Assembly (NCBI GenBank): GCA_900547815.1
Contig: URHY01000068.1
Location: 1-12,084, forward strand
Length of the DNA stretch: 12,084 nt
Direction of reading: 5' to 3'
Source of the DNA: an uncultured Solobacterium sp.
GTDB lineage: Bacteria > Bacillota_I > Bacilli_A > Erysipelotrichales > Erysipelotrichaceae
The notes beneath the pieces were generated by a model, which worked only from the letters and a program-made list of their open reading frames with translations, searched no databases and was not told the origin of the DNA. The position numbers and the translations under genes are program-made. This document shows positions 1 through 7,226 of the stretch, piece by piece (within the stretch, counting starts at the first letter, position 1; each line of letters starts with the position of its first letter).

Positions 1-18
1 ACGTATGGTTTGATAAGG

Positions 19-56
19 GGCGGTAGAATTTAAACTCTATCGCCTACTTTCTTTTT
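19..56 (+). terminator. Rho-independent terminator of the gene upstream of efp
   Basis: A 9-bp stem (19-27 with 36-44, one G-T pair) with an 8-base loop is followed by a T-rich tract (45-59). It probably ends transcription of a gene lying mostly outside the window. A TGA at 11-13 could be that gene's stop codon, but too little sequence remains to identify the protein. Confidence 0.7.
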
Positions 57-57
57 C

Positions 58-85
58 TTGACAATTTTTTTGCGTGATATAAAAT
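58..85 (+). promoter_or_regulatory. Sigma-A-type promoter of efp
   Basis: A consensus TTGACA lies at 58-63 and TAAAAT at 80-85, separated by 16 bp. It sits between the upstream terminator and the efp ribosome binding site (AAGGAG near 111-116), so efp appears to have its own strong promoter. Confidence 0.7.
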
Positions 86-122
86 AATTTAGGTTAAACA
101 TACAATTTTAAAGGAGATAAAC

Positions 123-683
123 ATGATTAGTTCAAATGATTTAAAACCAGGTCTTACAATTTTAGTCGACGGTGGAATCTATACAGTTCTAGAAGCGTCA
201 CAAAATAAAACAGCTCGTAGTGCCATGGTTGTTAAGGCGAAAGTTCGTAACATCCGTACTGGAAGTAATGTTGAATTATCTTGGGGCGGTGGAGAAAAGG
301 TGGAACTAGCTCAAATCGAAAAAAGAGAAATGCAATATTTATATGATACAGAAGATGCGATGGTATTTATGGACAATGAAACGTATGATCAGGTTGAAAT
401 TCCAATGGATCGTTTAAAATGGGAAAGAAACTTTATTGTTCCAAACTCTAATGTAAATATTTCAAGTTATGAAGGTGAAATTCTTGGGGTTATTTTACCA
501 GATAAAGCAACTTTGAAAATTGTTGAATGCGAACAAGCTGTAAAAGGTGATACAGCTACTTCTGCAAGTAAAAATGCTGTATTAGAAACTGGATTAGAAG
601 TAAAAGTTCCTTTATTTATCAACCAAGATGAAATGATTGTTGTGAATACAAATGACGGAAAATATTCGGGACGAGCAAAATAG
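123..683 (+). CDS. efp: Elongation factor P with Arg at the loop tip
   Basis: EF-P binds between the P and E sites of the ribosome and relieves stalling at polyproline stretches. The 186-residue length, the MISSNDLKPG start and the GLEVKVPLFI..GD/NTNDGKY end match the three-domain EF-P family throughout. The start is supported by AAGGAG 6 bases upstream. Odd feature: the domain I loop that normally reads like PGKG, with a modified lysine at about residue 32 in Bacillus, here reads K29-T-A-R32-S33-A, so the tip residue is Arg. Arg at this position is known in EarP-type rhamnosylated EF-Ps of some proteobacteria, but the flanking residues differ and no EarP gene is in this window. Modification state cannot be told from sequence. 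The gene has its own promoter and a terminator whose stem includes its stop codon. Confidence 0.96.
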   Translation: MISSNDLKPGLTILVDGGIYTVLEASQNKTARSAMVVKAKVRNIRTGSNVELSWGGGEKVELAQIEKREMQYLYDTEDAMVFMDNETYDQVEIPMDRLKWERNFIVPNSNVNISSYEGEILGVILPDKATLKIVECEQAVKGDTATSASKNAVLETGLEVKVPLFINQDEMIVVNTNDGKYSGRAK

Positions 684-707
684 GCGATTGCCTATTTTTC
701 TTTTTTT
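677..707 (+). terminator. efp terminator
   Basis: A perfect 9-bp stem (677-685 with 690-698) with a 4-base loop is followed by a T-rich run to 707. The efp stop codon (681-683) lies inside the ascending stem. Confidence 0.85.
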
Positions 708-718
708 GTTGAATAGTG

Positions 719-724
719 TATAAT
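719..724 (+). promoter_or_regulatory. Probable -10 box for the 750-3516 genes
   Basis: A consensus TATAAT lies 26 bases before the ATG at 750 and just after the efp terminator. No good -35 hexamer is present (the 696-701 region is only T-rich). The following genes (tail-anchored protein, cmk, der, gpsA, HU) are closely spaced with no terminator until 4810, so this may drive the whole group. Confidence 0.5.
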
Positions 725-749
725 GGTAAGGAATGTTTAGGAGGTACTT

Positions 750-1526
750 ATGACTCAACTTTCAAGAAAACAAAAGTATCAAGAACTTAGAGATCGTTTA
801 GATGAAGAAACGACAGTGGCTCAAGCGCAGCCAGTAAAATTACAAAGATTATCTCGTGTTGATAATGGATTATCACACGCAAATAAACCATTGTATCCTC
901 ATGATACAGTGAAGGTTTCGCCAACAGTAAAAGAAATGCCAACATCTCCAGTTATGGAAGATCTTCTTGGAGAAGTTAAGCAATACAATATTGATAATGG
1001 AAATCGTATTACAGACGATACACAAATCAATATTTTAAAACAATTGGATTCTACTAGTGAAACTAAAAAACGCAATCAACATGTAATTCCTATGGATACA
1101 GATGATGAAGATTTAGGCTCAACTATGAAAATTTCAAAGCCAAAAACTCAAGAGTTTGAAAGAGTAACTCGACAAGAGCCTTTAGAAGAAAAAATTGTGT
1201 TAACAAGTGATGATGTTGAAGATGTTAAAAAACCAGAGGATGACAATTTGGATTTGATGTTCTTATCAAATGATGACTTTGATAAAACTGAAGAACAGCC
1301 AAAAAAGGAAAAGAAGAAAAAATCTAAGCGAAAAAAAGAAAAACGTGATGAGATTGAATCTATGCCAAGCGCAAAAATGCGTATGAAGACTTCTGATTTT
1401 GAAAAAGCTAGCAAGCATAAAGAAAAGAAAAGTTCTGAAATCGTATTAAATGTTGTATTAGCCATTTTGATTATTGCCTTAGTTGCGATTATTGGCTATT
1501 TGGTTTGGACTTTTAAAAATATTTAA
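750..1526 (+). CDS. Tail-anchored membrane protein of unknown function
   Basis: I do not recognise this 258-residue protein. Residues 1 to about 228 are hydrophilic, highly charged and low in complexity. They include a lysine/glutamate-rich tract around residues 185-200 that looks disordered or coiled. Residues 231-254 form one hydrophobic segment (IVLNVVLAILIIALVAIIGY) followed by a four- to five-residue tail, so the protein is predicted to be anchored by its C-terminus with the bulk in the cytoplasm. There is no signal peptide. AGGAGG (739-744) precedes the ATG at a good distance. Its stop overlaps the region just before cmk, so the two are probably cotranscribed. A role in membrane organisation is possible but nothing in the sequence shows it. 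Confidence 0.85.
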   Translation: MTQLSRKQKYQELRDRLDEETTVAQAQPVKLQRLSRVDNGLSHANKPLYPHDTVKVSPTVKEMPTSPVMEDLLGEVKQYNIDNGNRITDDTQINILKQLDSTSETKKRNQHVIPMDTDDEDLGSTMKISKPKTQEFERVTRQEPLEEKIVLTSDDVEDVKKPEDDNLDLMFLSNDDFDKTEEQPKKEKKKKSKRKKEKRDEIESMPSAKMRMKTSDFEKASKHKEKKSSEIVLNVVLAILIIALVAIIGYLVWTFKNI

Positions 1527-1537
1527 TGAGGACTGAA

Positions 1538-2188
1538 ATGAAAAAAATTAATATTGCGATTGATGGCCCTAGTGGGGTTGGAAAAAGTACGATTGCAGAT
1601 ATTGTTGCAGAAAAATTAGGTATGACACATCTGGATACGGGTGCTATGTATCGTTGTGTTGCCTATAAAACATTAAAAAACAACATGGATATTCATGATG
1701 AAAAGGCAATGTCAGATTTGATGGATTCTATTGACATTTCTTTTGATGAAGAAAATCATGTGTATTTAGATGGTGAAGATGTTTCTAAACAAATTCGTAT
1801 GAATGATGTTTCTATGCAGGCAAGCAAAACGAGTCAGCTTGCGATCGTTCGTAAAAAGTTAGTAAATCTTCAACAAAAAGTTTGCGCAAATAAAGGATTT
1901 ATCGTAGATGGAAGAGACATTTGTTCCGTTGTTTTGCCGGATGCAGAAGTCAAAATCTTTATGAGTGCAACAAGTAAGGCAAGAGCCCAAAGAAGATATG
2001 ATGAATATATTTCTAAGGGAATCGATGCAGATTATGAAACAATCTATCAAGATATTGTCGCAAGAGATTATCAGGATACGCATCGAGAAATTTCGCCTTT
2101 ACAAAAAACAGAAGATGCGATTGAAATTGATACTTCAAATTTAACAATTGATGAAGTCGTTACAAAAGTATTGGATATAATCGAATAA
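1538..2188 (+). CDS. cmk: Cytidylate kinase (CMP/dCMP kinase)
   Basis: The enzyme phosphorylates CMP and dCMP with ATP in pyrimidine nucleotide metabolism in the cytosol. The 216 residues include the P-loop GPSGVGKST (residues 10-18), the HLDTGAMYR substrate motif (31-39), DGRDI (124-128; C129 stands where Gly is common) and the Arg-rich lid region ATSKARAQRR (144-153). The ATG at 1538 is preferred over the in-frame ATG at 1526: GAGGA (1528-1532) is correctly spaced for 1538, while nothing resembling a binding site precedes 1526, and the family normally begins just before the P-loop strand. It lies 11 bases after the preceding gene and 20 bases before der. The cmk-der neighbourhood is common in Bacillota. 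Confidence 0.95.
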   Translation: MKKINIAIDGPSGVGKSTIADIVAEKLGMTHLDTGAMYRCVAYKTLKNNMDIHDEKAMSDLMDSIDISFDEENHVYLDGEDVSKQIRMNDVSMQASKTSQLAIVRKKLVNLQQKVCANKGFIVDGRDICSVVLPDAEVKIFMSATSKARAQRRYDEYISKGIDADYETIYQDIVARDYQDTHREISPLQKTEDAIEIDTSNLTIDEVVTKVLDIIE

Positions 2189-2208
2189 TGTAGAAAGGGG
2201 ACCACAAT

Positions 2209-3516
2209 ATGATTCGAGGTACTGTGGCCATAGTAGGTCGGCCAAATGTCGGAAAATCAACGATATTCAATCGTTTGATTGGACAAAGAAAAAGCATTGT
2301 AGATGATACGCCCGGAGTTACAAGAGATAGAATTTATGGTGAAGTGGAATGGCTGACACAAACTTTTCGCTTGATCGATACGGGTGGTATTCAAATTGAG
2401 GACCAGGCATTTGCCCAAGAAATCAATATGCAGGTAGATATTGCGATTGAAGAAGCAGATGTCATTATTTTCTTAACTTCTGCCAAAGAAGGAGTTATGA
2501 CAGATGATACAATCATCGCTAGAAAGCTGCAAAAATGTAAAAAACCAGTCATTTTAGCTTGTAATAAAGTGGACAATCCAGAAATACAAATGAATGTATA
2601 TGAGTTCTATGCTTTAGGTTTAGGTGATCCTGTTGCCTTAAGTGGAGCACATGGAATTGGTCTAGGAGATCTTTTAGATATAGTCATGGAAAAGCTTCCA
2701 GAAAAGAATATATCTCCATATGAGGGAATTACATCATTCTGTGTAATTGGTCGTCCAAACGTTGGAAAATCAAGTTTAGTAAATTCAATCTTAAAAGAAG
2801 ATCGTGTTATTGTATCTAATGTAGAAGGTACAACGCGTGATGCAATCGATACACCATTTCATGTAGATGATAAAGAATATATGATCATTGATACGGCTGG
2901 TATTCGTAAAAAGGGTAAGATTTATGAAAATATTGAAAAATATTCAATCTTACGTGCTTTAAGTGCTATTGATCGTAGTAACGTCGTATTGTTCTTGATT
3001 GATGGTGAAAAAGGTATTCGTGATCAAGATAAACATGTTGCAGGTCTTGCACATGATGCCGGAAAAGGTGTCATTATTGTATACAACAAGTGGGATACTG
3101 TTGAAAAAGATGAAAAGACAATGTCTAAAATTGAAAAGGAAATTCGAGCTCAATTCTTATATTTGAATTATGCACCTATTGCGTTTACTTCTGCTCTTAC
3201 GGGAAGTAAAGTAAATCAATTGATTCCTTTAATTGATCAAGTTCATGATGCATGTACTTTACGTATTCCAACAAATATCTTAAATGACGTTATTTTAGAT
3301 GCTCAAATGATGAATCCGGCAAAACCTCATTTAGGAAAGCAATTAAAGATTTATTATGCATCTCAAGTAGCTGTGGAGCCACCAACAATTGTTTTATTTG
3401 TGAATGATCCAGAACTATTGCACTTTAGTTATAGTCGTTATATTGAAAATAAATTAAGAGAAGCATTTGGCTTTACGGGTACACCAATTAAAATTTTGGC
3501 TCGTAAACGCTCATAG
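2209..3516 (+). CDS. der: Ribosome-assembly GTPase Der (EngA)
   Basis: Der is an essential double-GTPase needed for maturation of the 50S ribosomal subunit. The 435-residue protein has the family's two tandem G domains: P-loops GRPNVGKS at 10-17 and 181-188, G3 motifs DTGG (57-60) and DTAG (228-231), and G4 motifs NKVD (119-122) and NKWD (293-296). A C-terminal KH-like domain occupies roughly 350-435 and ends in the usual basic tail (ARKRS). Length and architecture are typical and no key residue is missing. A GAAAGGGG site precedes the ATG. The gene sits inside the cmk-der-gpsA-HU run with short gaps, consistent with one operon. Confidence 0.97.
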   Translation: MIRGTVAIVGRPNVGKSTIFNRLIGQRKSIVDDTPGVTRDRIYGEVEWLTQTFRLIDTGGIQIEDQAFAQEINMQVDIAIEEADVIIFLTSAKEGVMTDDTIIARKLQKCKKPVILACNKVDNPEIQMNVYEFYALGLGDPVALSGAHGIGLGDLLDIVMEKLPEKNISPYEGITSFCVIGRPNVGKSSLVNSILKEDRVIVSNVEGTTRDAIDTPFHVDDKEYMIIDTAGIRKKGKIYENIEKYSILRALSAIDRSNVVLFLIDGEKGIRDQDKHVAGLAHDAGKGVIIVYNKWDTVEKDEKTMSKIEKEIRAQFLYLNYAPIAFTSALTGSKVNQLIPLIDQVHDACTLRIPTNILNDVILDAQMMNPAKPHLGKQLKIYYASQVAVEPPTIVLFVNDPELLHFSYSRYIENKLREAFGFTGTPIKILARKRS

Positions 3517-3530
3517 TAAGGAGTTTAAAT

Positions 3531-4526
3531 ATGCGTACAGTTGTGATTGGAAGTGGAAGCTGGGGAACCGCTTTAGCTCAAGTATTACAAGATAATCATC
3601 AAGAAGTTATGGTTTATGGTGTTGCAGAAAATGAAGTAAATGATATCAATGAAAACCATAAAAACTCAAAATATTTTGCGGATGTTGAATTAAATCCTGA
3701 ATTAAAAGCAACGACAGATATTTCATGTGTAAAAGGAGCAGATATTGTATTATTAGCTGTTCCTACTATCGCTATTGATCCAATTTGTCATCAAATCAAT
3801 GAATTATTGGATAAAAAAACGATTATTATCAATGTTTCAAAAGGATTTCATCCAGAAACAAATGAAAGAATGTCTCAAGTCATTCGTCGTTGTATTGATG
3901 AAGATAAATTAAGTTCTGTAGTTAGTTTAATTGGTCCAAGTCATGCAGAAGAAGTTGTGATTCGTTTATTAACAACTATTGATGCGATCAGTTTAAAAAA
4001 TGATGATGCGGTTACAGTTCAAAACCTATTCTCTAACCAGTATCTACGTATTTATACAGGAAATGATGAAATTGGTTCAGAACTAGGTGTTGCGATCAAA
4101 AATGTTATGGCTATTGCCTCTGGTATTTTGTCTGGATTAGGATATCAAGATAATACACGTGCAGCTTTGATTACTCGTGGATTACAGGAAATGATTCGTT
4201 ATGGCGTACATTTTGGTGGACACCAAAAAACATTTATGGGTCTAACTGGAATTGGAGACTTGATCGTAACTTGTACAAGTGTACATTCTCGTAACTTTGA
4301 AGCAGGTTATCAAATTGGTAAAGAAAATTCAGTAGAGAATTTCTTTAAAAATAACACTAAAACTGTTGAAGGTGTTCGTACTGCAAAAATTGTTCATCGT
4401 GTAGCACAAGAAAATGGTATTGATATGCCAATTTGTGAAGAGGTTTACCAAATCTTATATAATGGAAAACTTCCAAGTGAATGTGCACAAGATTTAATGA
4501 TAAGAGATTTAAAGAAGGAATTTTAG
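3531..4526 (+). CDS. gpsA: NAD(P)-dependent glycerol-3-phosphate dehydrogenase
   Basis: GpsA reduces dihydroxyacetone phosphate to sn-glycerol-3-phosphate, the backbone for phospholipids and for phosphoglycerol polymers. The 331 residues show the Rossmann motif GSGSWG (7-12), NVSKG with K104, IGPSHAEE (134-141), the catalytic Lys in VAIKN (K190), and GLTGIGDLIVTCTS..SRN (237-255) with D243 and R254-N255. Length is normal. AAGGAG precedes the ATG. Its stop codon is followed by a single base before the HU start, so translation is likely coupled. The glycerol-3-phosphate product connects it to the membrane phosphoglycerol-transferase-like enzyme at 4853. Confidence 0.96.
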   Translation: MRTVVIGSGSWGTALAQVLQDNHQEVMVYGVAENEVNDINENHKNSKYFADVELNPELKATTDISCVKGADIVLLAVPTIAIDPICHQINELLDKKTIIINVSKGFHPETNERMSQVIRRCIDEDKLSSVVSLIGPSHAEEVVIRLLTTIDAISLKNDDAVTVQNLFSNQYLRIYTGNDEIGSELGVAIKNVMAIASGILSGLGYQDNTRAALITRGLQEMIRYGVHFGGHQKTFMGLTGIGDLIVTCTSVHSRNFEAGYQIGKENSVENFFKNNTKTVEGVRTAKIVHRVAQENGIDMPICEEVYQILYNGKLPSECAQDLMIRDLKKEF

Positions 4527-4527
4527 T

Positions 4528-4815
4528 ATGGGAAAGTATGTAAATAAAGAGTCATTAACACAGGCTCTATCAATTAATTTAAATTTATCAAAAAAAGATG
4601 CTGCATTTGCGGTAGACTTGATTTTTAATGAAATGAGCGATGCTTTAGCAAATGATGGTCATGTAGACATTACTGCATTTGGAAAATTTGAAATTTTTGA
4701 TCGCAAGTCTAGAATGGGAATCAACCCAGTCACAAAAGAAAGAATGATGATTCAGGCGACAAAACTTCCTAAGTTCCGTCCTAGTCAAACTTTAAAGAAT
4801 AAGTGCAACAAATAG
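4528..4815 (+). CDS. hup: HU-type DNA-binding protein
   Basis: This is a histone-like protein that bends and compacts DNA as a dimer. The 95 residues match the HU/IHF fold: a helical N-terminal half (NKESLTQALS..AVDLIFNEM), the FGKFEIFDRKSR strand (about 51-62), and the flexible arm MGINPVT (63-69) carrying the proline that intercalates in DNA, then PKFRPSQTLKN. It is slightly longer than the usual 90 residues and has a Cys near the C-terminus. It starts one base after the gpsA stop with AAGGAA inside gpsA, so it is probably translated from the same message. Its own stop codon lies in the terminator stem. Confidence 0.95.
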   Translation: MGKYVNKESLTQALSINLNLSKKDAAFAVDLIFNEMSDALANDGHVDITAFGKFEIFDRKSRMGINPVTKERMMIQATKLPKFRPSQTLKNKCNK

Positions 4816-4833
4816 GTCTTATGACCTATTTTT
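4810..4833 (+). terminator. HU / housekeeping operon terminator
   Basis: A perfect 9-bp stem (4810-4818 with 4823-4831), 4-base loop and T-run. The HU stop codon (4813-4815) is part of the stem. The next gene starts only 20 bases later and I see no promoter in between, so some readthrough into 4853 is plausible. Confidence 0.85.
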
Positions 4834-4852
4834 GTCTTAGAAAGGACTGATT

Positions 4853-6223
4853 ATGAGTTTTTTAGTTGTTACATTAGGATTTACTTTAGCTATTTCAAGT
4901 AAATGGGCCTATTCCTATTTTGGATTATCTAGTTTTGAACAAATCGTTTATCACATTAAAGTTCCATTAGAAGGAACGAATACCCAGTTCATTTTTGGCT
5001 GGATGAAAAAGTGTTTACTTCCAGGAATTATCTTTGGATTGATTTTTAGTTGGACAAATGGTTTTATGGCTAAAATTATTCTTTTGTTTTGTTGCATATA
5101 TGGATTATGCCAAATCCATTTCTTCTCATATGTTTTTGATCAATTTAAAAAGACAGATTTTTATGATAAAAACTATATTGATTCTAAAATTATTTCACCT
5201 GATGAAAAGATGAATTTTATTCATATCTATTTAGAATCTATGGAAACGACATATGCCAAAAAAGAAGATGGTGGAAATTCAAATGATGATTTGTTGCCAT
5301 ATCTTACAAAAATCACGAAAAAATCTATTTCATTTTCTCAAAATGAGAAAATTGGTGGTGCTCGAGTATTAACTGGAACAGGCTGGACTACTGGTGGTAT
5401 TGTTGCGAGTACTTCGGGTCTTCCTTTGATTTTTAGCTTAAAACACAAATTTTGTAAAGATAAAGTTCCGTTTATGCCAAGTGTAAAAACACTTGGAGAT
5501 ATTCTAGAAAAAGACGGATATAATCGTGTATTTATGATTGGTTCAGACGCTACATTTGGAGGCAGACGAAGTTATTTTGATCAACATGGTCATTATGATA
5601 TACAGGATACTGTTTCTTTAAAGGAAGAAGGGATTCTTGATAAGGATTATCATGAGTTCTGGGGGTTTGAGGATGATAAGTTATTTGAATTTGCGAAAGA
5701 AAAAATTCTAAGTTTATCCAAATTATCTAAGCCATTTGATTTTGAAATGTTGACTGTAGATACGCATCATCCATATGGATATCAATCTAAAACTTGTAAA
5801 AATCTATTTAAACATTCTTTGTCTAATTCTATTTATCATACAGATGAAAATCTAAAAGATTTTATGGAATGGCTTAAAAAACAGGATTTTTATGAAAACA
5901 CAGTGATTGTGATTCAAGGTGATCACACAAGTATGGCTGCAGAATATATTCACGATACTTATTCATCGAACTATGATCGAAGAGTTTGGAACACGTTCAT
6001 TCATTCAAGAGTAAAGCCTGTAAAAGAAAAAAATCGTGACTTTACTACAATGGATTTTTATCCTACAATATTAGCAGCTCTAGGATATCAAATTAAGGGC
6101 AATAAGTTAGGATTGGGTACAAATCTATTTAGTGATCAATCTACGCTTACAGAGCAATTCAATGCAGATATTGTAGATCAACAAATAAAAAGAAAATCAG
6201 ATTTCTATAGGAGCTTAATGTGA
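4853..6223 (+). CDS. Membrane sulfatase-fold phosphoglycerol transferase (MdoB/LtaS-like)
   Basis: Members of this family transfer phosphoglycerol from phosphatidylglycerol to glycolipids, lipoteichoic acid or glucans on the outer face of the membrane. The 456 residues begin with hydrophobic stretches (about 1-14, 53-67 and 71-95), then an extracellular alkaline-phosphatase-like domain. Likely active-site pieces are YLES with E128, TGTGWTTGG (174-182, Thr nucleophile candidates T179/T180), DTHHPYG with H305/H306, and GDHTS with D357/H358. The GTGWT-plus-LESME pattern is closer to MdoB/OpgB-type enzymes than to classic LtaS. The membrane part is short: LtaS-type proteins usually have five helices. 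No longer in-frame start is plausible because the HU terminator lies immediately upstream. AAAGGA precedes the ATG. The 3' end overlaps the next small gene. The exact polymer made is unknown. Confidence 0.85.
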   Translation: MSFLVVTLGFTLAISSKWAYSYFGLSSFEQIVYHIKVPLEGTNTQFIFGWMKKCLLPGIIFGLIFSWTNGFMAKIILLFCCIYGLCQIHFFSYVFDQFKKTDFYDKNYIDSKIISPDEKMNFIHIYLESMETTYAKKEDGGNSNDDLLPYLTKITKKSISFSQNEKIGGARVLTGTGWTTGGIVASTSGLPLIFSLKHKFCKDKVPFMPSVKTLGDILEKDGYNRVFMIGSDATFGGRRSYFDQHGHYDIQDTVSLKEEGILDKDYHEFWGFEDDKLFEFAKEKILSLSKLSKPFDFEMLTVDTHHPYGYQSKTCKNLFKHSLSNSIYHTDENLKDFMEWLKKQDFYENTVIVIQGDHTSMAAEYIHDTYSSNYDRRVWNTFIHSRVKPVKEKNRDFTTMDFYPTILAALGYQIKGNKLGLGTNLFSDQSTLTEQFNADIVDQQIKRKSDFYRSLM

Positions 6224-6318
6224 GAAAAAAAATTCGTAGTTTCATTATTATACTCGTTGTCATATTCGTTGTTTTTTCAATGGTTGTCACGACATTTATG
6301 CAGATGCTTCGTTTTTAA
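6220..6318 (+). CDS. 32-residue single-pass membrane protein (GTG start)
   Basis: This is a very short gene overlapping the stop of the preceding enzyme (ATGTGA arrangement, GTG at 6220-6222). AGGAG at 6209-6213 is spaced exactly 6 bases from the GTG, which supports real translation coupled to the upstream gene. The protein begins with basic residues (VRKKIR) followed by about 21 hydrophobic residues (8-27) and a short basic end (MLRF). It therefore reads as a small transmembrane peptide with its N-terminus inside. A terminator begins at its stop codon. I do not recognise a family. Position suggests it may be a partner or stabiliser of the phosphoglycerol-transferase-like enzyme, which is inference. 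Confidence 0.7.
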   Translation: MRKKIRSFIIILVVIFVVFSMVVTTFMQMLRF

Positions 6319-6341
6319 CATTCCTTAGTGGAATGTTTTTT
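6317..6341 (+). terminator. Terminator after the small membrane protein
   Basis: An 8-bp perfect stem (6317-6324 with 6330-6337) with a 5-base loop runs into six T. It overlaps the TAA at 6316-6318, which supports the small gene as the true end of the transcript. Confidence 0.85.
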
Positions 6342-6385
6342 CATTTTGAAGTAAAATAAAAATATATGAATCGAGGTTTTTTATT

Positions 6386-6814
6386 ATGACAAAGAAAAAG
6401 AAAATCAAATTTTTAGCTTTATTATCTACAACGGCGTCTTTAGCTATTGGATCTTACTTTTTTAAAAAGAAAGTAGAGAAGATGAAAGAGAATGGTACCT
6501 TTAATACGATGGTCTTTAAAAAGCGTTTAAACCAGTATTTAAAGGCAGCCAAAAAAGATGAATTAACATTAGAAATTATTGATAACTTATTAGCTGAACT
6601 TGATAAAATGAATGACTTTAAAGCCAGTCATGAAGGTTTTGAATTAAATCTAGATACTGACAAGTATATGGAACTTCAAGATTATCTAGATGCTTACTAT
6701 TCTCGTTTGGCAAGTTCAAATCATTTTAAACAAAATGATACTTGTGAAGATAATACACAAGTACGTTTAAGAAAGTGTTTGAATACACAAAAATACATTT
6801 TAGAAAATTTCTAA
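6386..6814 (+). CDS. Small membrane-anchored protein of unknown function
   Basis: The 142-residue protein starts with a lysine-rich stretch (TKKKKIK) and one hydrophobic helix (about 8-25), then KKKVEKMKENG and a mostly helical soluble domain. The pattern suggests an N-terminal membrane anchor with a cytoplasmic domain, although an uncleaved signal-like anchor of opposite topology cannot be excluded. I recognise no family motif. GAGG at 6373-6376 lies 9 bases before the ATG. I could not find a convincing promoter in the short gap after the terminator at 6341. Its stop is only two bases before the operator-like repeat controlling the YolD gene, so it is probably not part of that unit. Confidence 0.8.
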   Translation: MTKKKKIKFLALLSTTASLAIGSYFFKKKVEKMKENGTFNTMVFKKRLNQYLKAAKKDELTLEIIDNLLAELDKMNDFKASHEGFELNLDTDKYMELQDYLDAYYSRLASSNHFKQNDTCEDNTQVRLRKCLNTQKYILENF

Positions 6815-6816
6815 AC

Positions 6817-6861
6817 AAAGTCTCAAATCTATCTTGAAAATATATAATAAATACGTATGAT
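6817..6861 (+). promoter_or_regulatory. Promoter with operator-like repeat, YolD gene
   Basis: TTGAAA (6834-6839) and TATGAT (6856-6861) are spaced 16 bp. The -35 box is the right end of a 23-bp sequence (6817-6839) that recurs without mismatch, in opposite orientation, over the -35 box of the polymerase gene (8538-8560). Inside it, TCTCAA and TTGAAA flank a 7-base centre as an imperfect dyad (5 of 6 bases). This is a good candidate for the binding site of the repressor encoded at 8632. Confidence 0.75.
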
Positions 6862-6884
6862 ATCCTTATAAGGATGTGATACAC

Positions 6885-7211
6885 ATGGATTTAATACATA
6901 AGAAAAAAGAAAATCGAGCTCAGATCTTTCAGAGCTTTGATTCTTTAAAAGGCTTTAAAGAAATGATTCAAGAATGTGAAGTAGAAATTGTAAGCCCAAG
7001 AATTTTGTCGCAAGACGATTATGAAATCTTAAATGAAAGAGTGCATCAGATTCAAAAGGGAATGCTTGTTACGATTGAATATTATGATCGTATCAACTAT
7101 AAAAGAATCATAGGGATCGTCTCTAAAATCAATCTGGATACGCAAATACTTCAAATCGTAAAGACAAAAATCAATCTAAAACAAATTAGCTACATAGAAT
7201 TAGAGGAGTGA
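6885..7211 (+). CDS. YolD-like protein
   Basis: The 108-residue protein resembles the YolD-like family, a small beta-rich protein usually encoded next to Y-family polymerases of the UvrX/YqjW type in Bacillota. Its detailed role is not settled. The recognisable part is ILSQDDYEILNERVHQI (40-56) followed by GMLVTIEYYDRINYKRIIGIV and a final KTKINLKQISYIELEE. The ATG at 6885 is chosen over the GTG at 6876 because AAGGA (6870-6874) would be only one base from the GTG. Here the gene is not in the same operon as the polymerase; it converges on it, but both share the same 23-bp promoter element. The stop codon lies in the loop of a perfect hairpin shared with the polymerase end. Confidence 0.8.
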   Translation: MDLIHKKKENRAQIFQSFDSLKGFKEMIQECEVEIVSPRILSQDDYEILNERVHQIQKGMLVTIEYYDRINYKRIIGIVSKINLDTQILQIVKTKINLKQISYIELEE

Positions 7212-7226
7212 ATAAACTCCTCTAAT
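7199..7226. terminator. Shared hairpin between convergent YolD and polymerase genes
   Basis: A perfect 10-bp inverted repeat (7199-7208 with 7217-7226) with an 8-base loop contains the YolD stop (7209-7211) and the polymerase stop (7222-7224). Neither side has a T-run, so it is not a classic terminator in either direction. It may protect 3' ends or act with convergent transcription. Confidence 0.5.

Noticed and set aside
19..44. Stem upstream of efp as a riboswitch or leader
   Set aside because: It lies before the efp promoter (58-85) and is followed by a T-rich tract, so it is the end of the previous transcript.
1148..1465. Reverse-strand reading frame inside the tail-anchored protein gene
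   Set aside because: It is the complement of a lysine-rich coding stretch, giving Phe/Ser-rich sequence, with no start signals.
1526..1540. ATG at 1526 as the cmk start
   Set aside because: No ribosome binding site precedes it, it overlaps the previous stop, and GAGGA at 1528-1532 is spaced for the ATG at 1538.
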